A program made the position numbers and the translations under genes. A DNA stretch of 64,000 bases from the NCBI GenBank assembly GCA_013205085.1, contig JABMLH010000006.1, forward strand, positions 62,001 to 126,000, given 5' to 3'. Positions 20,130 through 27,742 of this stretch are shown here, one piece after another. Each line of letters starts with the position of its first letter. Position 1 is the stretch's first letter. Source of the DNA: Microbacteriaceae bacterium VKM Ac-2854 (GTDB taxonomy: Bacteria > Actinomycetota > Actinomycetes > Actinomycetales > Microbacteriaceae). The notes under the pieces are model-generated. The model did not search any database. It saw nothing but the letters and a program-made list of their open reading frames with translations, and had not been told where the DNA came from.

Positions 20130-22792
20130 CGTGCCCCCTCCTGAGACCGGCCCGGTGTCGAGTCCTCGACGTCGCGGGCCGCATCGACGCCCAACACGGC
20201 GGCATATTCCCGAGCCACCCGGGAGAGCAGCAGCGCACCGGTGCGCAGACCGCTGCGGGTCGCGAGGTAGCCGGCGATCTCGCCCATGCCGCCGAAGGCC
20301 TGATGCGCGTCGTCGACCGCGACCAGCGTCGCTCCGACTGCGACCGTCATCCGTTCGGCGCACCACTGCTCGAAGTGCTCACTCGTTCCGTACAGCGACG
20401 CGCCCATGTGCCGCGCGCGGTAGAAATCCGAATCGAGCAGCCGGATGCACTCGGCCTCGTCGCGGTAGACCAGCACGTTGAACACGGGCGCGAACACCTC
20501 GCTGCAGGTCGGCGCCTGCGACATGGGCCAGGTCAGCACCGTGGGCTCGATGATGCCGGTGCGCAGATCGACGCGGCCACCCGAGCGCAGCGCCGAGCGA
20601 TGACGGCTGACGTGCTGCACGACGTCGTGCAGCACCAATGCATCGCTCGCCCCGCGCACCCGACCGTCCGCAGCGTCGAGCAGATTCTCCAAGGATTCCT
20701 GGCGCAGCTGCTCGTCGAGTTCTGCGAGGAAGGCCTCGGCGCGATCATGGTGCACCGCCACGAGATCCGGTCCGAAGCAATCCTGACCGGAGTTGAGCAG
20801 ACGCATCCGCGCGACATCGCGCGCCGCGCGCATGATGTCCGCGTCGGCGCCGACCACCATCGGATTCGTACCTTGACCGAAGTAGGCCATGACGTGCCCA
20901 ACGCCGAGGCTGGAGCGGACCTGCTCGGCGTTGCCGTGTCGCCCGGTGAAGACCACCAACCCGTTGCGCCCCTCCCGCAACCGCTCGAACTCGCGCTGGC
21001 TGCCCTCGAACGCCTCGATTCCGCTCGGATGCAGAGCCTCGAGCGCCGCATGCAGTTCGAGGGTCGCCACCCGCGAGCGCGACGACGGGCGGAACACCGC
21101 CCGACCCGTCCACGCCGACGGGATCAGGAGGTAGAGGACGTAGGAGTACAGGACGACGTTGGAGGGGAGGTACACCCAGCTGCGCGCGACCGGCGCCGGA
21201 CGTTCGCTCACGGTCTCCGTCGCGGCACCGCGGAGTGCGGCGACCGCGGCGTCGAACTCGATCTCCGCGGCCGGGCGGGCCGAGTAACCGGTCATGATGT
21301 CGACGAACTGCGCGCGTCGACGCAGCAACCCGTCGGCGAGAACGGCGAGCGGATCGACGGGTCGCGTCGCCACGGTCGCTTCCAGGAGCAGACGCAGGCG
21401 CGCACGGTCCGGCTTGCCGGTGACGGTCCGTGGCAGCTCCGCACGCACGAGGACTCGGTCCGGGCGCTCCGCCTCCGCCACCGTCTCCGCGATCCGACGC
21501 GACCACCAGGCCGGCAGCCGTCGGATCCGATCTTCGACGACGACCGCGTAGCGCGCGTCCTCCGCGGTTCCGTAGGCGACCGTCACCGCGTTGATGCCGG
21601 CCTCGCCCAGCCGATGCTCGACGGCGGAAGGATGCACGAGCAGACCATTGCGGTTGATCGCGCCGAATCTGCCCAGGACGCTGAGCGTGCCATCCGCCCG
21701 GATCGTCGCGAGGTCTCCGGTGTCGTGCCAGTTCGACGAGCCGGCGAGGCGCAACTCGAGACGACCCGCCGCGCCGTCGGGGCACGCTGCGCCGTCGGGG
21801 TCCAGCACGCGCAGGCCGATGCCGGGCATCGCGCGCAGCCCGGCGGACGGTGCCGCCGGATCCGCGAGCGCGACGTTGCCCCATTCGGTGCTTCCGTAGC
21901 CGTCCACCAGGGCTCGGCCGAACGTCGCGAACACCCCGTTGTGAACGGCCCGCGGCACGATGCCGCCGCCGACGCCGAGCAGCCGCAAGCTCTCCACGGA
22001 TTCGGCGGGGAGCTTGCCGCGCTCGATAGCCCTGGCGATCACTCCGTACGACTCCGGTGCGGCCTCCAGCACTGTGGCGCCCCAGCGACGGCCGAAGCGA
22101 ACGGCATCGAGGGGGCGGCGGAAGGCGGACACGATCACCGGTATTCCCCGGTCGAGCCCGATCATCAGCACGGAGAAGCCGTATTGGTGGCTGAGTGGAA
22201 GCAGCGGCTGCAGGGCATCGTCTTCTCGATACCCGAGGACCTCCGCCGTGCTCCGACCGTTCGCCACGACGTCGGCGGGTCGTTTCGCCACGGGTGTCGG
22301 TCCGGACGTGGAGCCCGAGCTGAACAGGACGAGCCCGTCCTCGCGCCGCCACCAGGCCGGATCCGACGGCAGGGTGCCCGTATCCTCGCCGCGCTCGCCC
22401 ACCGGGCCCTCGGCGGAGATCAGACCGGGCTCGAGGTCGACGAAGTCGGACAGGGGCCAGACCCGCGTCGCGCCCGACAGGTCGCCGAGGGGCCTGCGAT
22501 CCGTGCGGGCGCGGACCACGTGGTCCGGGCGGCCCGCAGCGACCATGGCGGTCTCGTTCACGAACTGACGCGGATCCACCACCAGCACGGAGCACCCGAC
22601 TCGCGCGAGGGCTAGCAGGAGCACAACGGCGTCGGCCGTTTCGTCCAAGGTGATCGCCACCCGATGTCGGGGCAGAATCCCGGCGACGACGAGTCGTTCG
22701 GCGGCCGCCGCGGCCTCGTTGACGAGCGCGGCGGCGGTGAGCCGGCTGCGCTGGGCGATCAGCATCGGTCGATCATCAGGGGTCGCGCTCAA
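20126..22792 (-). CDS. Acyl-adenylate ligase fused to an aldehyde-dehydrogenase-type domain
   Basis: An 888-residue fusion. Residues about 1-470 are an ANL adenylating enzyme: P-loop LFSSGSTSGPTPVAKRP, YGSTEWG, WHDTGDL, and the C-terminal catalytic Lys in TVTGKPDR. Residues about 490-850 are an ALDH-fold domain with the nucleophile Cys in NSGQDCFGPD (about 667). The general-base Glu motif ELGG is replaced by YFGQGTNP, as in acylating or reducing family members that do not hydrolyse the thioester. Predicted chemistry: activate a carboxylic acid with ATP and hand it to the Cys for reduction to an aldehyde. No carrier-protein domain is seen. The start is TTG at 22792 or ATG at 22765. Confidence 0.78.
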   Translation of the reverse strand: MSATPDDRPMLIAQRSRLTAAALVNEAAAAAERLVVAGILPRHRVAITLDETADAVVLLLALARVGCSVLVVDPRQFVNETAMVAAGRPDHVVRARTDRRPLGDLSGATRVWPLSDFVDLEPGLISAEGPVGERGEDTGTLPSDPAWWRREDGLVLFSSGSTSGPTPVAKRPADVVANGRSTAEVLGYREDDALQPLLPLSHQYGFSVLMIGLDRGIPVIVSAFRRPLDAVRFGRRWGATVLEAAPESYGVIARAIERGKLPAESVESLRLLGVGGGIVPRAVHNGVFATFGRALVDGYGSTEWGNVALADPAAPSAGLRAMPGIGLRVLDPDGAACPDGAAGRLELRLAGSSNWHDTGDLATIRADGTLSVLGRFGAINRNGLLVHPSAVEHRLGEAGINAVTVAYGTAEDARYAVVVEDRIRRLPAWWSRRIAETVAEAERPDRVLVRAELPRTVTGKPDRARLRLLLEATVATRPVDPLAVLADGLLRRRAQFVDIMTGYSARPAAEIEFDAAVAALRGAATETVSERPAPVARSWVYLPSNVVLYSYVLYLLIPSAWTGRAVFRPSSRSRVATLELHAALEALHPSGIEAFEGSQREFERLREGRNGLVVFTGRHGNAEQVRSSLGVGHVMAYFGQGTNPMVVGADADIMRAARDVARMRLLNSGQDCFGPDLVAVHHDRAEAFLAELDEQLRQESLENLLDAADGRVRGASDALVLHDVVQHVSRHRSALRSGGRVDLRTGIIEPTVLTWPMSQAPTCSEVFAPVFNVLVYRDEAECIRLLDSDFYRARHMGASLYGTSEHFEQWCAERMTVAVGATLVAVDDAHQAFGGMGEIAGYLATRSGLRTGALLLSRVAREYAAVLGVDAARDVEDSTPGRSQEGAR

Positions 22793-22828
22793 GGTCCAGC
22801 CTCTCGGTCGGCGGGGTCGTCGATGAAG

Positions 22829-22866
22829 GCGGGGCGGGCGGCGGGGCGTACCCGCCCCCGCCCCGC
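22829..22866 (-). terminator. Strong hairpin directly after the precursor gene
   Basis: GCGGGGCGGG pairs with CCCGCCCCGC, and inside it GGCGGG pairs with CCCGCC around a 5-nt loop, giving 16 GC-rich pairs interrupted by one bulged base. It starts 7 nt after the precursor stop codon. No T tract is present. It could act as a partial terminator or as a 3' stabiliser, making precursor mRNA more abundant than the downstream genes. Confidence 0.6.
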
Positions 22867-22872
22867 GGAGTG

Positions 22873-22959
22873 TCAGCAGTTGGTGCTGACGGACGATCCG
22901 AGCGCGATGGTCGTCTCGGTCTCGGTGGCCTCGAGGCCCTGGAGTTCGATGATCTGCAT
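22873..22959 (-). CDS. Class III lanthipeptide precursor peptide
   Basis: A 28-residue peptide. The leader begins MQIIELQGLE, which matches the ILELQ-type recognition motif of class III leaders such as labyrinthopeptin. The C-terminus is SSVSTNC, a perfect Ser-x-x-Ser-x-x-Cys labionin motif ending on the last residue. The gene starts 5 nt after the LanKC stop; that TGA lies inside the Shine-Dalgarno sequence AAAGGAGGTGA. The start is the ATG at 22957-22959, not the GTG upstream, because the GTG is part of the ribosome site. The product should be dehydrated by LanKC and cyclised to labionin or lanthionine. A C-terminal Cys is also what an avionin-forming LanD would need, but no LanD is seen. 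Confidence 0.88.
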   Translation of the reverse strand: MQIIELQGLEATETETTIALGSSVSTNC

Positions 22960-22964
22960 GATGT

Positions 22965-25595
22965 TCACCTCCTTTCTGAGGTCGTCGGGCGGACGCCCCG
23001 GTCCGGGGTCCGTTCGTCCGGCGCCGAGGCGACCGTACGGGGGTGACGGTCGCGGGCGTCCTCGCCCGCGACCGAGAACAGCGCGCCGCCGAGCAGCGCG
23101 TCCAGGAGGCGGTGTCGCGGTCCGCCCGGAGCGTTCACGGCCTCGACTCCGGCCGCTACTCCGGCGGCACCCGTCGCCAAGTCGTCGGCCAACCGGAGGC
23201 CGCCGCGTCCGAGCACGGCCGGCCCGTGATCGGTGCGCACGAGATGTCGGTCGAGCCGTTCCAGGTGCCGTCGTGCTCCGACGAACCAACTGTGCGCCGC
23301 ATCCGCCGCATCCAGCCGCCGTGCCGCTGCGGAGAGAGCGGCGAGGCCTGCCGCCAATCCGACGCGGCCCGCGACCGGGCCCGCATCGGCGACGAGATCG
23401 ATCAGCGCGGAGGTCGCGAGGGCCCGCGTCGAATCGTCGAGCGTCCTGCCGTCCATTCGGGCCGCGGTGCCGGCCCGCGCCAGCGCCACCCCCAGGGCGC
23501 CGCGGCCGAGATAGGGCAGACGCAGCGCGCCTCGTCGCGCGACGAGCAGACCGGGGCGGAGCTCCTCGCAGCCGGCGAGATCGCGTTCGCGACAGACTCG
23601 GATCGCGCCGAGGAGTCGGCGGGCGTCCGCGCCGTCCGCGCGGGCCACGATACGCGACAGCACGAGGGCGATACCGCCGTGCCCGTCCTCGAGACCCGGC
23701 ATCGTGGGGGCCGCCGGTCCGTCGAGTTCTGCGGCGATCCGCAACGCCATCGCGAGTGACGCATCACGCTCCGTGTCGGAGTGCGCCGTGATGTCCAGCA
23801 TCCAGGCGACGCCCGCGAGCCCGCCGCCGAGCGTCAGCGCGGTGCAGTCCCGGGCCGCGGCGACCGCGATCTCCCGAGCACGCCGACTCGACGTAGCATC
23901 GGCGCGCAGGTGCGCCGCGACGGCGACGCCCGCCCAGCCGTCCCAGAGCCCAGGATCGTCGTCGTCGATCTCGAGCACTCGGTCACGCAGGGCGTTCTCG
24001 GCGGCGACTCGCTCGCCGTCCGGCAGCACCCCGACGATCCCGGATGCGCCGTGCGCCAGACCGAGAGCGGCGAGCCCCGTGGCGAGTCCGCGCGGATCGA
24101 TCGGGAACAGCGCCTGGGTATCCGTTCGGAGCGCCGTGGCCGATCGGCGGGTCAGGGCCGCAGCGTCTGCGGGAGGCTGCGCCGCCGCGGTGCCACGGCA
24201 GCGCATCCCGGACCGGATCTCCGCCTCCGCGACGAGTGCCCAGTCCGCATCCCGCCCGAAAAGCGCGCGGATGTCGGCGCAATGCACGGAGAGCAGATGC
24301 TCATCGATTTCTATGGCGCCGCCGATCACGGGGCTGAGCAGCCAGAGCCCGAGAACAGCCAGGGCATGCGCGTCGCGCTGGGCTCCGGTACCACTCTCGC
24401 GAACGAAACCGGCGCAGCCGAGGCTCGGTGTCGTCGCGTCGCTCGCCGGCGCCGCGACCTCGAAGTCGATCAGGTGCACCGAGAGGTCCACATCGACCAG
24501 GATGTTGCCAGGATGCAGATCGCGGTGGGCGATTCCCGCCCGGTGAATCCCCTGCACCAACTCGGTCACGCCGGCGTGGATCCGACGACACCGTTCGGCG
24601 TAGGCCCGGATCGCACTCGGCGTCGCCGCGGGCTCCAACGCCGGGTGCTCGGCAGCGGCCCACGACCGCAGGCTCACACCGGGCAGTGCAGTGATCGCGG
24701 CGAAGCTGTGGCCGCCCGCCGTCAACTGCGCACGCAGCCGAGGCACGCCGCCGACGGCGGCCAGTTGCCCGAGCACGCGCGCCTCGGTGTCGAGCCGGAT
24801 CGTCGCCGATTCCATCGCGGGCCCATCGCCCGTGTGCGGGCGGGCCTCCTTGAGGATCAGTGGCTCCGTGTCGTCCTCGGCGCTGGCGCGGTACACGCCG
24901 CCGCAGTTGGAGAACTGGATCGCGGCGCTCACGCGGAAGGGGAATCGCACCGGGGTCTCGATGACCATCCGTTCCCGGAGTGCGGGCGACGGTACCGTCC
25001 GCGGCGGGATGCTTCGGGTATCGGGCACGAGCGCGCCATCGGCACCGGGCACGGCGAGGACGCGAGCACCCGAAGCCGTCCACACCGTGCGCGATCGGAA
25101 CGCCCCGTAGCGAACCGAAACCGGCCCGTCCTCGCGCCACGGAAAGTCGGTGAGCACACGCGGACCCGCCACTCCTCGCAGCGAATCGGCGAGTTCGTCG
25201 GCGATCCGCGCCGTCGCGGCATCATCCGTCGGATACACGGCGATGAATTTGCCGCTGGCCGTTCGCGGCGCACCCTTCGAATTCATCGCGACCAGCAGCG
25301 CCGTGGAGCGGAGGTGTTTGAACGCGACACCGTCTCGGTGGCAGATCTCAGCAACGCAGCGGAGCGTTCGCTCCGCATCGGGCAGCACTGCCGAAACGTG
25401 GATCTTCCAGCCGGCGTCGGGCAGGATCGGCGCGTCCGCAGCACGGTGCACCACCCAGAACGGCGTCCGTGTCGTGCTCCAGCCTTCGGCGAGGACGGCG
25501 GAGCTCAGATCCCGATTCCAGGCCGGCGCCCAGTCGGCCGGGTGCGCGAATTCGAGCGGATCCGCCAGGCAGAACAGATCCAGATCCTCAGCCAC
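22965..25595 (-). CDS. Class III lanthionine synthetase (LanKC)
   Basis: An 876-residue trifunctional enzyme: N-terminal phospho-Ser/Thr lyase region (about 1-205), Ser/Thr kinase (about 215-500) and LanC-like cyclase (about 520-860). Kinase features are the Lys in LILKEARP (about 247), HRDLHPGNILVD (about 355) and a DFE in place of DFG (about 377). The cyclase part has the repeated G-rich helices (GWAGVAV, LGGGLAGVAW, LEDGHGGIAL) but none of the Cys/His zinc ligands of class I-II cyclases, which marks class III. The GTG at 25595 overlaps the GNAT stop by 8 nt; longer in-frame starts would run deep into that gene. It phosphorylates, eliminates and cyclises the precursor encoded next. Confidence 0.92.
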   Translation of the reverse strand: MAEDLDLFCLADPLEFAHPADWAPAWNRDLSSAVLAEGWSTTRTPFWVVHRAADAPILPDAGWKIHVSAVLPDAERTLRCVAEICHRDGVAFKHLRSTALLVAMNSKGAPRTASGKFIAVYPTDDAATARIADELADSLRGVAGPRVLTDFPWREDGPVSVRYGAFRSRTVWTASGARVLAVPGADGALVPDTRSIPPRTVPSPALRERMVIETPVRFPFRVSAAIQFSNCGGVYRASAEDDTEPLILKEARPHTGDGPAMESATIRLDTEARVLGQLAAVGGVPRLRAQLTAGGHSFAAITALPGVSLRSWAAAEHPALEPAATPSAIRAYAERCRRIHAGVTELVQGIHRAGIAHRDLHPGNILVDVDLSVHLIDFEVAAPASDATTPSLGCAGFVRESGTGAQRDAHALAVLGLWLLSPVIGGAIEIDEHLLSVHCADIRALFGRDADWALVAEAEIRSGMRCRGTAAAQPPADAAALTRRSATALRTDTQALFPIDPRGLATGLAALGLAHGASGIVGVLPDGERVAAENALRDRVLEIDDDDPGLWDGWAGVAVAAHLRADATSSRRAREIAVAAARDCTALTLGGGLAGVAWMLDITAHSDTERDASLAMALRIAAELDGPAAPTMPGLEDGHGGIALVLSRIVARADGADARRLLGAIRVCRERDLAGCEELRPGLLVARRGALRLPYLGRGALGVALARAGTAARMDGRTLDDSTRALATSALIDLVADAGPVAGRVGLAAGLAALSAAARRLDAADAAHSWFVGARRHLERLDRHLVRTDHGPAVLGRGGLRLADDLATGAAGVAAGVEAVNAPGGPRHRLLDALLGGALFSVAGEDARDRHPRTVASAPDERTPDRGVRPTTSERR

Positions 25596-26250
25596 GAGCC
25601 GCCACCCCCGCGTCGGCACCGAGGTCGGCACGAGCGGCGAGCGGATCGGCGAGGTAACGCTCGAGGAAGAGGCGCGCTGATTCCTTCTCCGCGTCGCTGA
25701 CGGTCGGCACATAAGCGAGAGCACCGCCCGCCGTCTCGGCGAGCAGCCGACGATGCTCGGCGCGCAGCAACGACCAGACGAGGGCGTCGGAGAACTCACC
25801 GTCGAGGAAGTAGTGCTCGCGCAGACGTGCCTCCAGGACGAAGCCCGAGCGCGCCAGCGCCGGAAGCGTGTACGGGTTGAAGGCGCCGGTCAACAGGAAC
25901 ACTTTGTTCGCGTCATAGGTCATGAAGAGGAAATCGACCAGGCGCAGCGCGGCCTCGCCGCCCAGGCCGGAGCGCCACTGCGCCGGGTCTCCGACAACGA
26001 CGGCGAATTCGAGATTGCGCGGGTTGCCCTTCACGCTCCAGGTGCCGACACCGAATGCCCGGTCCTCGCGATCGGCGAAGACGAACAGCCGCCCGCTCGC
26101 GGCGAGCGACTCCACCAGTTGCACCGTGACGGACTCGCGAACATCGCTCGACAGCGCGGCCGCTCGGCTGGAAACGCCCAGCCACTGGGCGACGCTCTCC
26201 CGTTCCTGCGCGGTCCGCGGCAGTCGCAGCCGTACTCGTGCTTCACGCAT
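25588..26250 (-). CDS. GNAT-family N-acyltransferase
   Basis: A 220-residue protein with the acyl-CoA-binding loop in WRSGLGGEAAL (about 92-102) and the GNAT core (FGVGTWSV, LEFAVVVG, then NPYTLPALARSGFVLEARLRE). It is the first gene of the lanthipeptide operon and overlaps LanKC by 8 nt. In goadvionin and microvionin-type pathways a GNAT or equivalent joins an acyl chain to the peptide N-terminus; the same job is inferred here, though it could instead acetylate the product for immunity. The ATG at 26250 is the first start after a 231-nt gap that holds the operon promoter; no promoter is convincing, and TAGCGT near 26340 is only a weak -10 candidate. Confidence 0.8.
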   Translation of the reverse strand: MREARVRLRLPRTAQERESVAQWLGVSSRAAALSSDVRESVTVQLVESLAASGRLFVFADREDRAFGVGTWSVKGNPRNLEFAVVVGDPAQWRSGLGGEAALRLVDFLFMTYDANKVFLLTGAFNPYTLPALARSGFVLEARLREHYFLDGEFSDALVWSLLRAEHRRLLAETAGGALAYVPTVSDAEKESARLFLERYLADPLAARADLGADAGVAARG

Positions 26251-26481
26251 GCGGTCGCCCCCGATCCCCTGCTCCGGCTCCGCCGCGACGTCTCCGTCGG
26301 GCCTTCGCCGCGGCGATCCTCCGACCGCCTGCGACGACGCTACGGGGAGAGACCGCGCAGTCCATCCGCCCTACGGCCCGTTCACACCCCGACCTTCGTC
26401 GGAACAATCTCCCCCGGAGGTGGGACGCGGTGGCGCGACGGACGTGCCCGATCGGGCCGGCTCAGGGCTCGTCGTGCGTGG

Positions 26482-27705
26482 TCAGAGCGCGCCGGCAGGC
26501 AAGGTCGCTCGGACGACCCAGCGGTCGCCGACTGCAGCGGCGTCCACTCGCCCGCCGACCTCAGCGGCGCGTCGCCGCATCCCGGCGACTCCGTAGCCGC
26601 CCGGCGCGCTCGCGGGTCGATGCGGCACGGCGACGAGTCGGTTCGACACCTCGAGCGTGACGGAGTCGGCGGTCCGACGCAGATGGATTCGACAGTCGGC
26701 CCGATCGCCGGCGTGCTTGAGCACGTTCGTCGTGGCCTCGATCAGAATGCGATCGAGGGTTACCCGTACGGCTTCGGGGACGCGCCGATCGGCATCCTGT
26801 GCCACCTCGACCTCGACGTCGATCCCCGCGGCACGCAACTCGGCGACGACGCGCTCGACCCGCTCGGCAGCCCCGCGCGGCACCGCGACCTCCCCCGCCT
26901 CGCCGCCCGCCGACTCATCCGGGTCGAGCACCTGCAGCAGCCGCCGCAACTCGGCCAGTGCGCTCGCGGCGGAGGCGCTGATGGTGGCCATCAGCTCGCG
27001 CGGCTCGGCTTCGCCCCCGCCGCGGATGCCCATGTTCGACACCATGCGGATGAGTGTGATGTGGTGGGCGACCACATCGTGCAGGTCGTGCGCGATCAGG
27101 CGGCGCTGCTGCGCCGCCGCGTCGGCGAGATCGCGTCGCAGCATCTGCGTGCGGGCAGCGGTGACGGCGCGTTCGACCAGCACGCGGCGCACGGCGTAGC
27201 CGATGCCCGCGGCAGCGGCGACGCCCACCGAGACCGTCACCATCAACCCGGTCGACCCCGGGCTGGACACAGCGACGACCATGCCCCAGCCGAGACAGGC
27301 GAGCAGGTATCCGACGATGAAGGTCGGCGGCGTCAGCGCGACGACGAAACCGGTCGCGAAGACGAGCGTGCTCGCGGGCACCTCGGGTGAGGCCCACGGC
27401 ACGGAGAGGAAGGCTGTCACCACAACGACCGCCGCCGCCCACGTGACGGCGAACGGCAGCAGGATGAGACCGAACGTGTAGAGCACGGCGATCGCGATCT
27501 GCTGGATCCGCAGTGTCGGCGATGCATCGGCCGGAGCGGATTCGAGCACGGAGACGATGTCGAACAGGAGGCCGGACACGGCCAGCAGTGGCACCGCGAG
27601 CTGGGTCCAGCGCGCCGCGGGAGCGTAGTTCCAGAAGCCCCGGCGGGGTGGCCGCGCCGGGACCGCGTCGTCGACCCCCGTGCGGTCCACCCCCGTGCGC
27701 GTCAC
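26482..27705 (-). CDS. NarL/DesK-type sensor histidine kinase
   Basis: A 407-residue membrane kinase. Five or six hydrophobic segments fill residues about 30-180. The HisKA_3 dimerisation box is RRLIAHDLHDVVAHHI with the phosphorylated His in DLHD (about 209). The ATPase domain follows, with the N-box in ATTNVLKHAG and the G-box in GGYGVAGM. It is last in a leftward group of response regulator, ABC ATPase, permease and kinase, 37 nt behind the permease. The short extracytoplasmic loops fit sensing within the membrane, as in antibiotic- or envelope-stress systems. It lies 231 nt upstream of the lanthipeptide operon. GTG start. Confidence 0.88.
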   Translation of the reverse strand: MTRTGVDRTGVDDAVPARPPRRGFWNYAPAARWTQLAVPLLAVSGLLFDIVSVLESAPADASPTLRIQQIAIAVLYTFGLILLPFAVTWAAAVVVVTAFLSVPWASPEVPASTLVFATGFVVALTPPTFIVGYLLACLGWGMVVAVSSPGSTGLMVTVSVGVAAAAGIGYAVRRVLVERAVTAARTQMLRRDLADAAAQQRRLIAHDLHDVVAHHITLIRMVSNMGIRGGGEAEPRELMATISASAASALAELRRLLQVLDPDESAGGEAGEVAVPRGAAERVERVVAELRAAGIDVEVEVAQDADRRVPEAVRVTLDRILIEATTNVLKHAGDRADCRIHLRRTADSVTLEVSNRLVAVPHRPASAPGGYGVAGMRRRAAEVGGRVDAAAVGDRWVVRATLPAGAL

Positions 27706-27742
27706 CCCGCCAGGCTACCCGACGCCCTCGTGTCGGCGCCGC

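Larger units (their letters stand above)
14173..26250 (-). other. Lipolanthine-like biosynthetic operon (core genes)
   Basis: Nine leftward genes: GNAT, LanKC, precursor, ligase-ALDH, ketosynthase, terpene-synthase-like, TPP enzyme, FAD protein, GAP-family protein. Five junctions are ATGA or GTGA overlaps, GNAT/LanKC overlap by 8 nt, and LanKC/precursor are coupled through a shared ribosome site. The small membrane protein and ABC exporter follow after 166 nt. Lanthionine, acyl-chain and acyltransferase genes in one unit indicate an acylated lanthipeptide. Confidence 0.8.

Noticed and set aside
22873-23289. 138-codon frame containing the lanthipeptide precursor at its end
   Set aside because: All but the last 28 codons are Arg-rich shadow of LanKC; the ribosome site and motifs place the start at 22959.
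25596-25799. Longer N-terminus for LanKC
   Set aside because: It would read across the 3' end of the GNAT gene with low-quality Ser/Arg-rich sequence; the GTG at 25595 gives normal family length.
26251-26481. Promoter or small gene in front of the lanthipeptide operon
   Set aside because: Only a weak TAGCGT -10-like site with a poor -35; no coding frame with acceptable composition.
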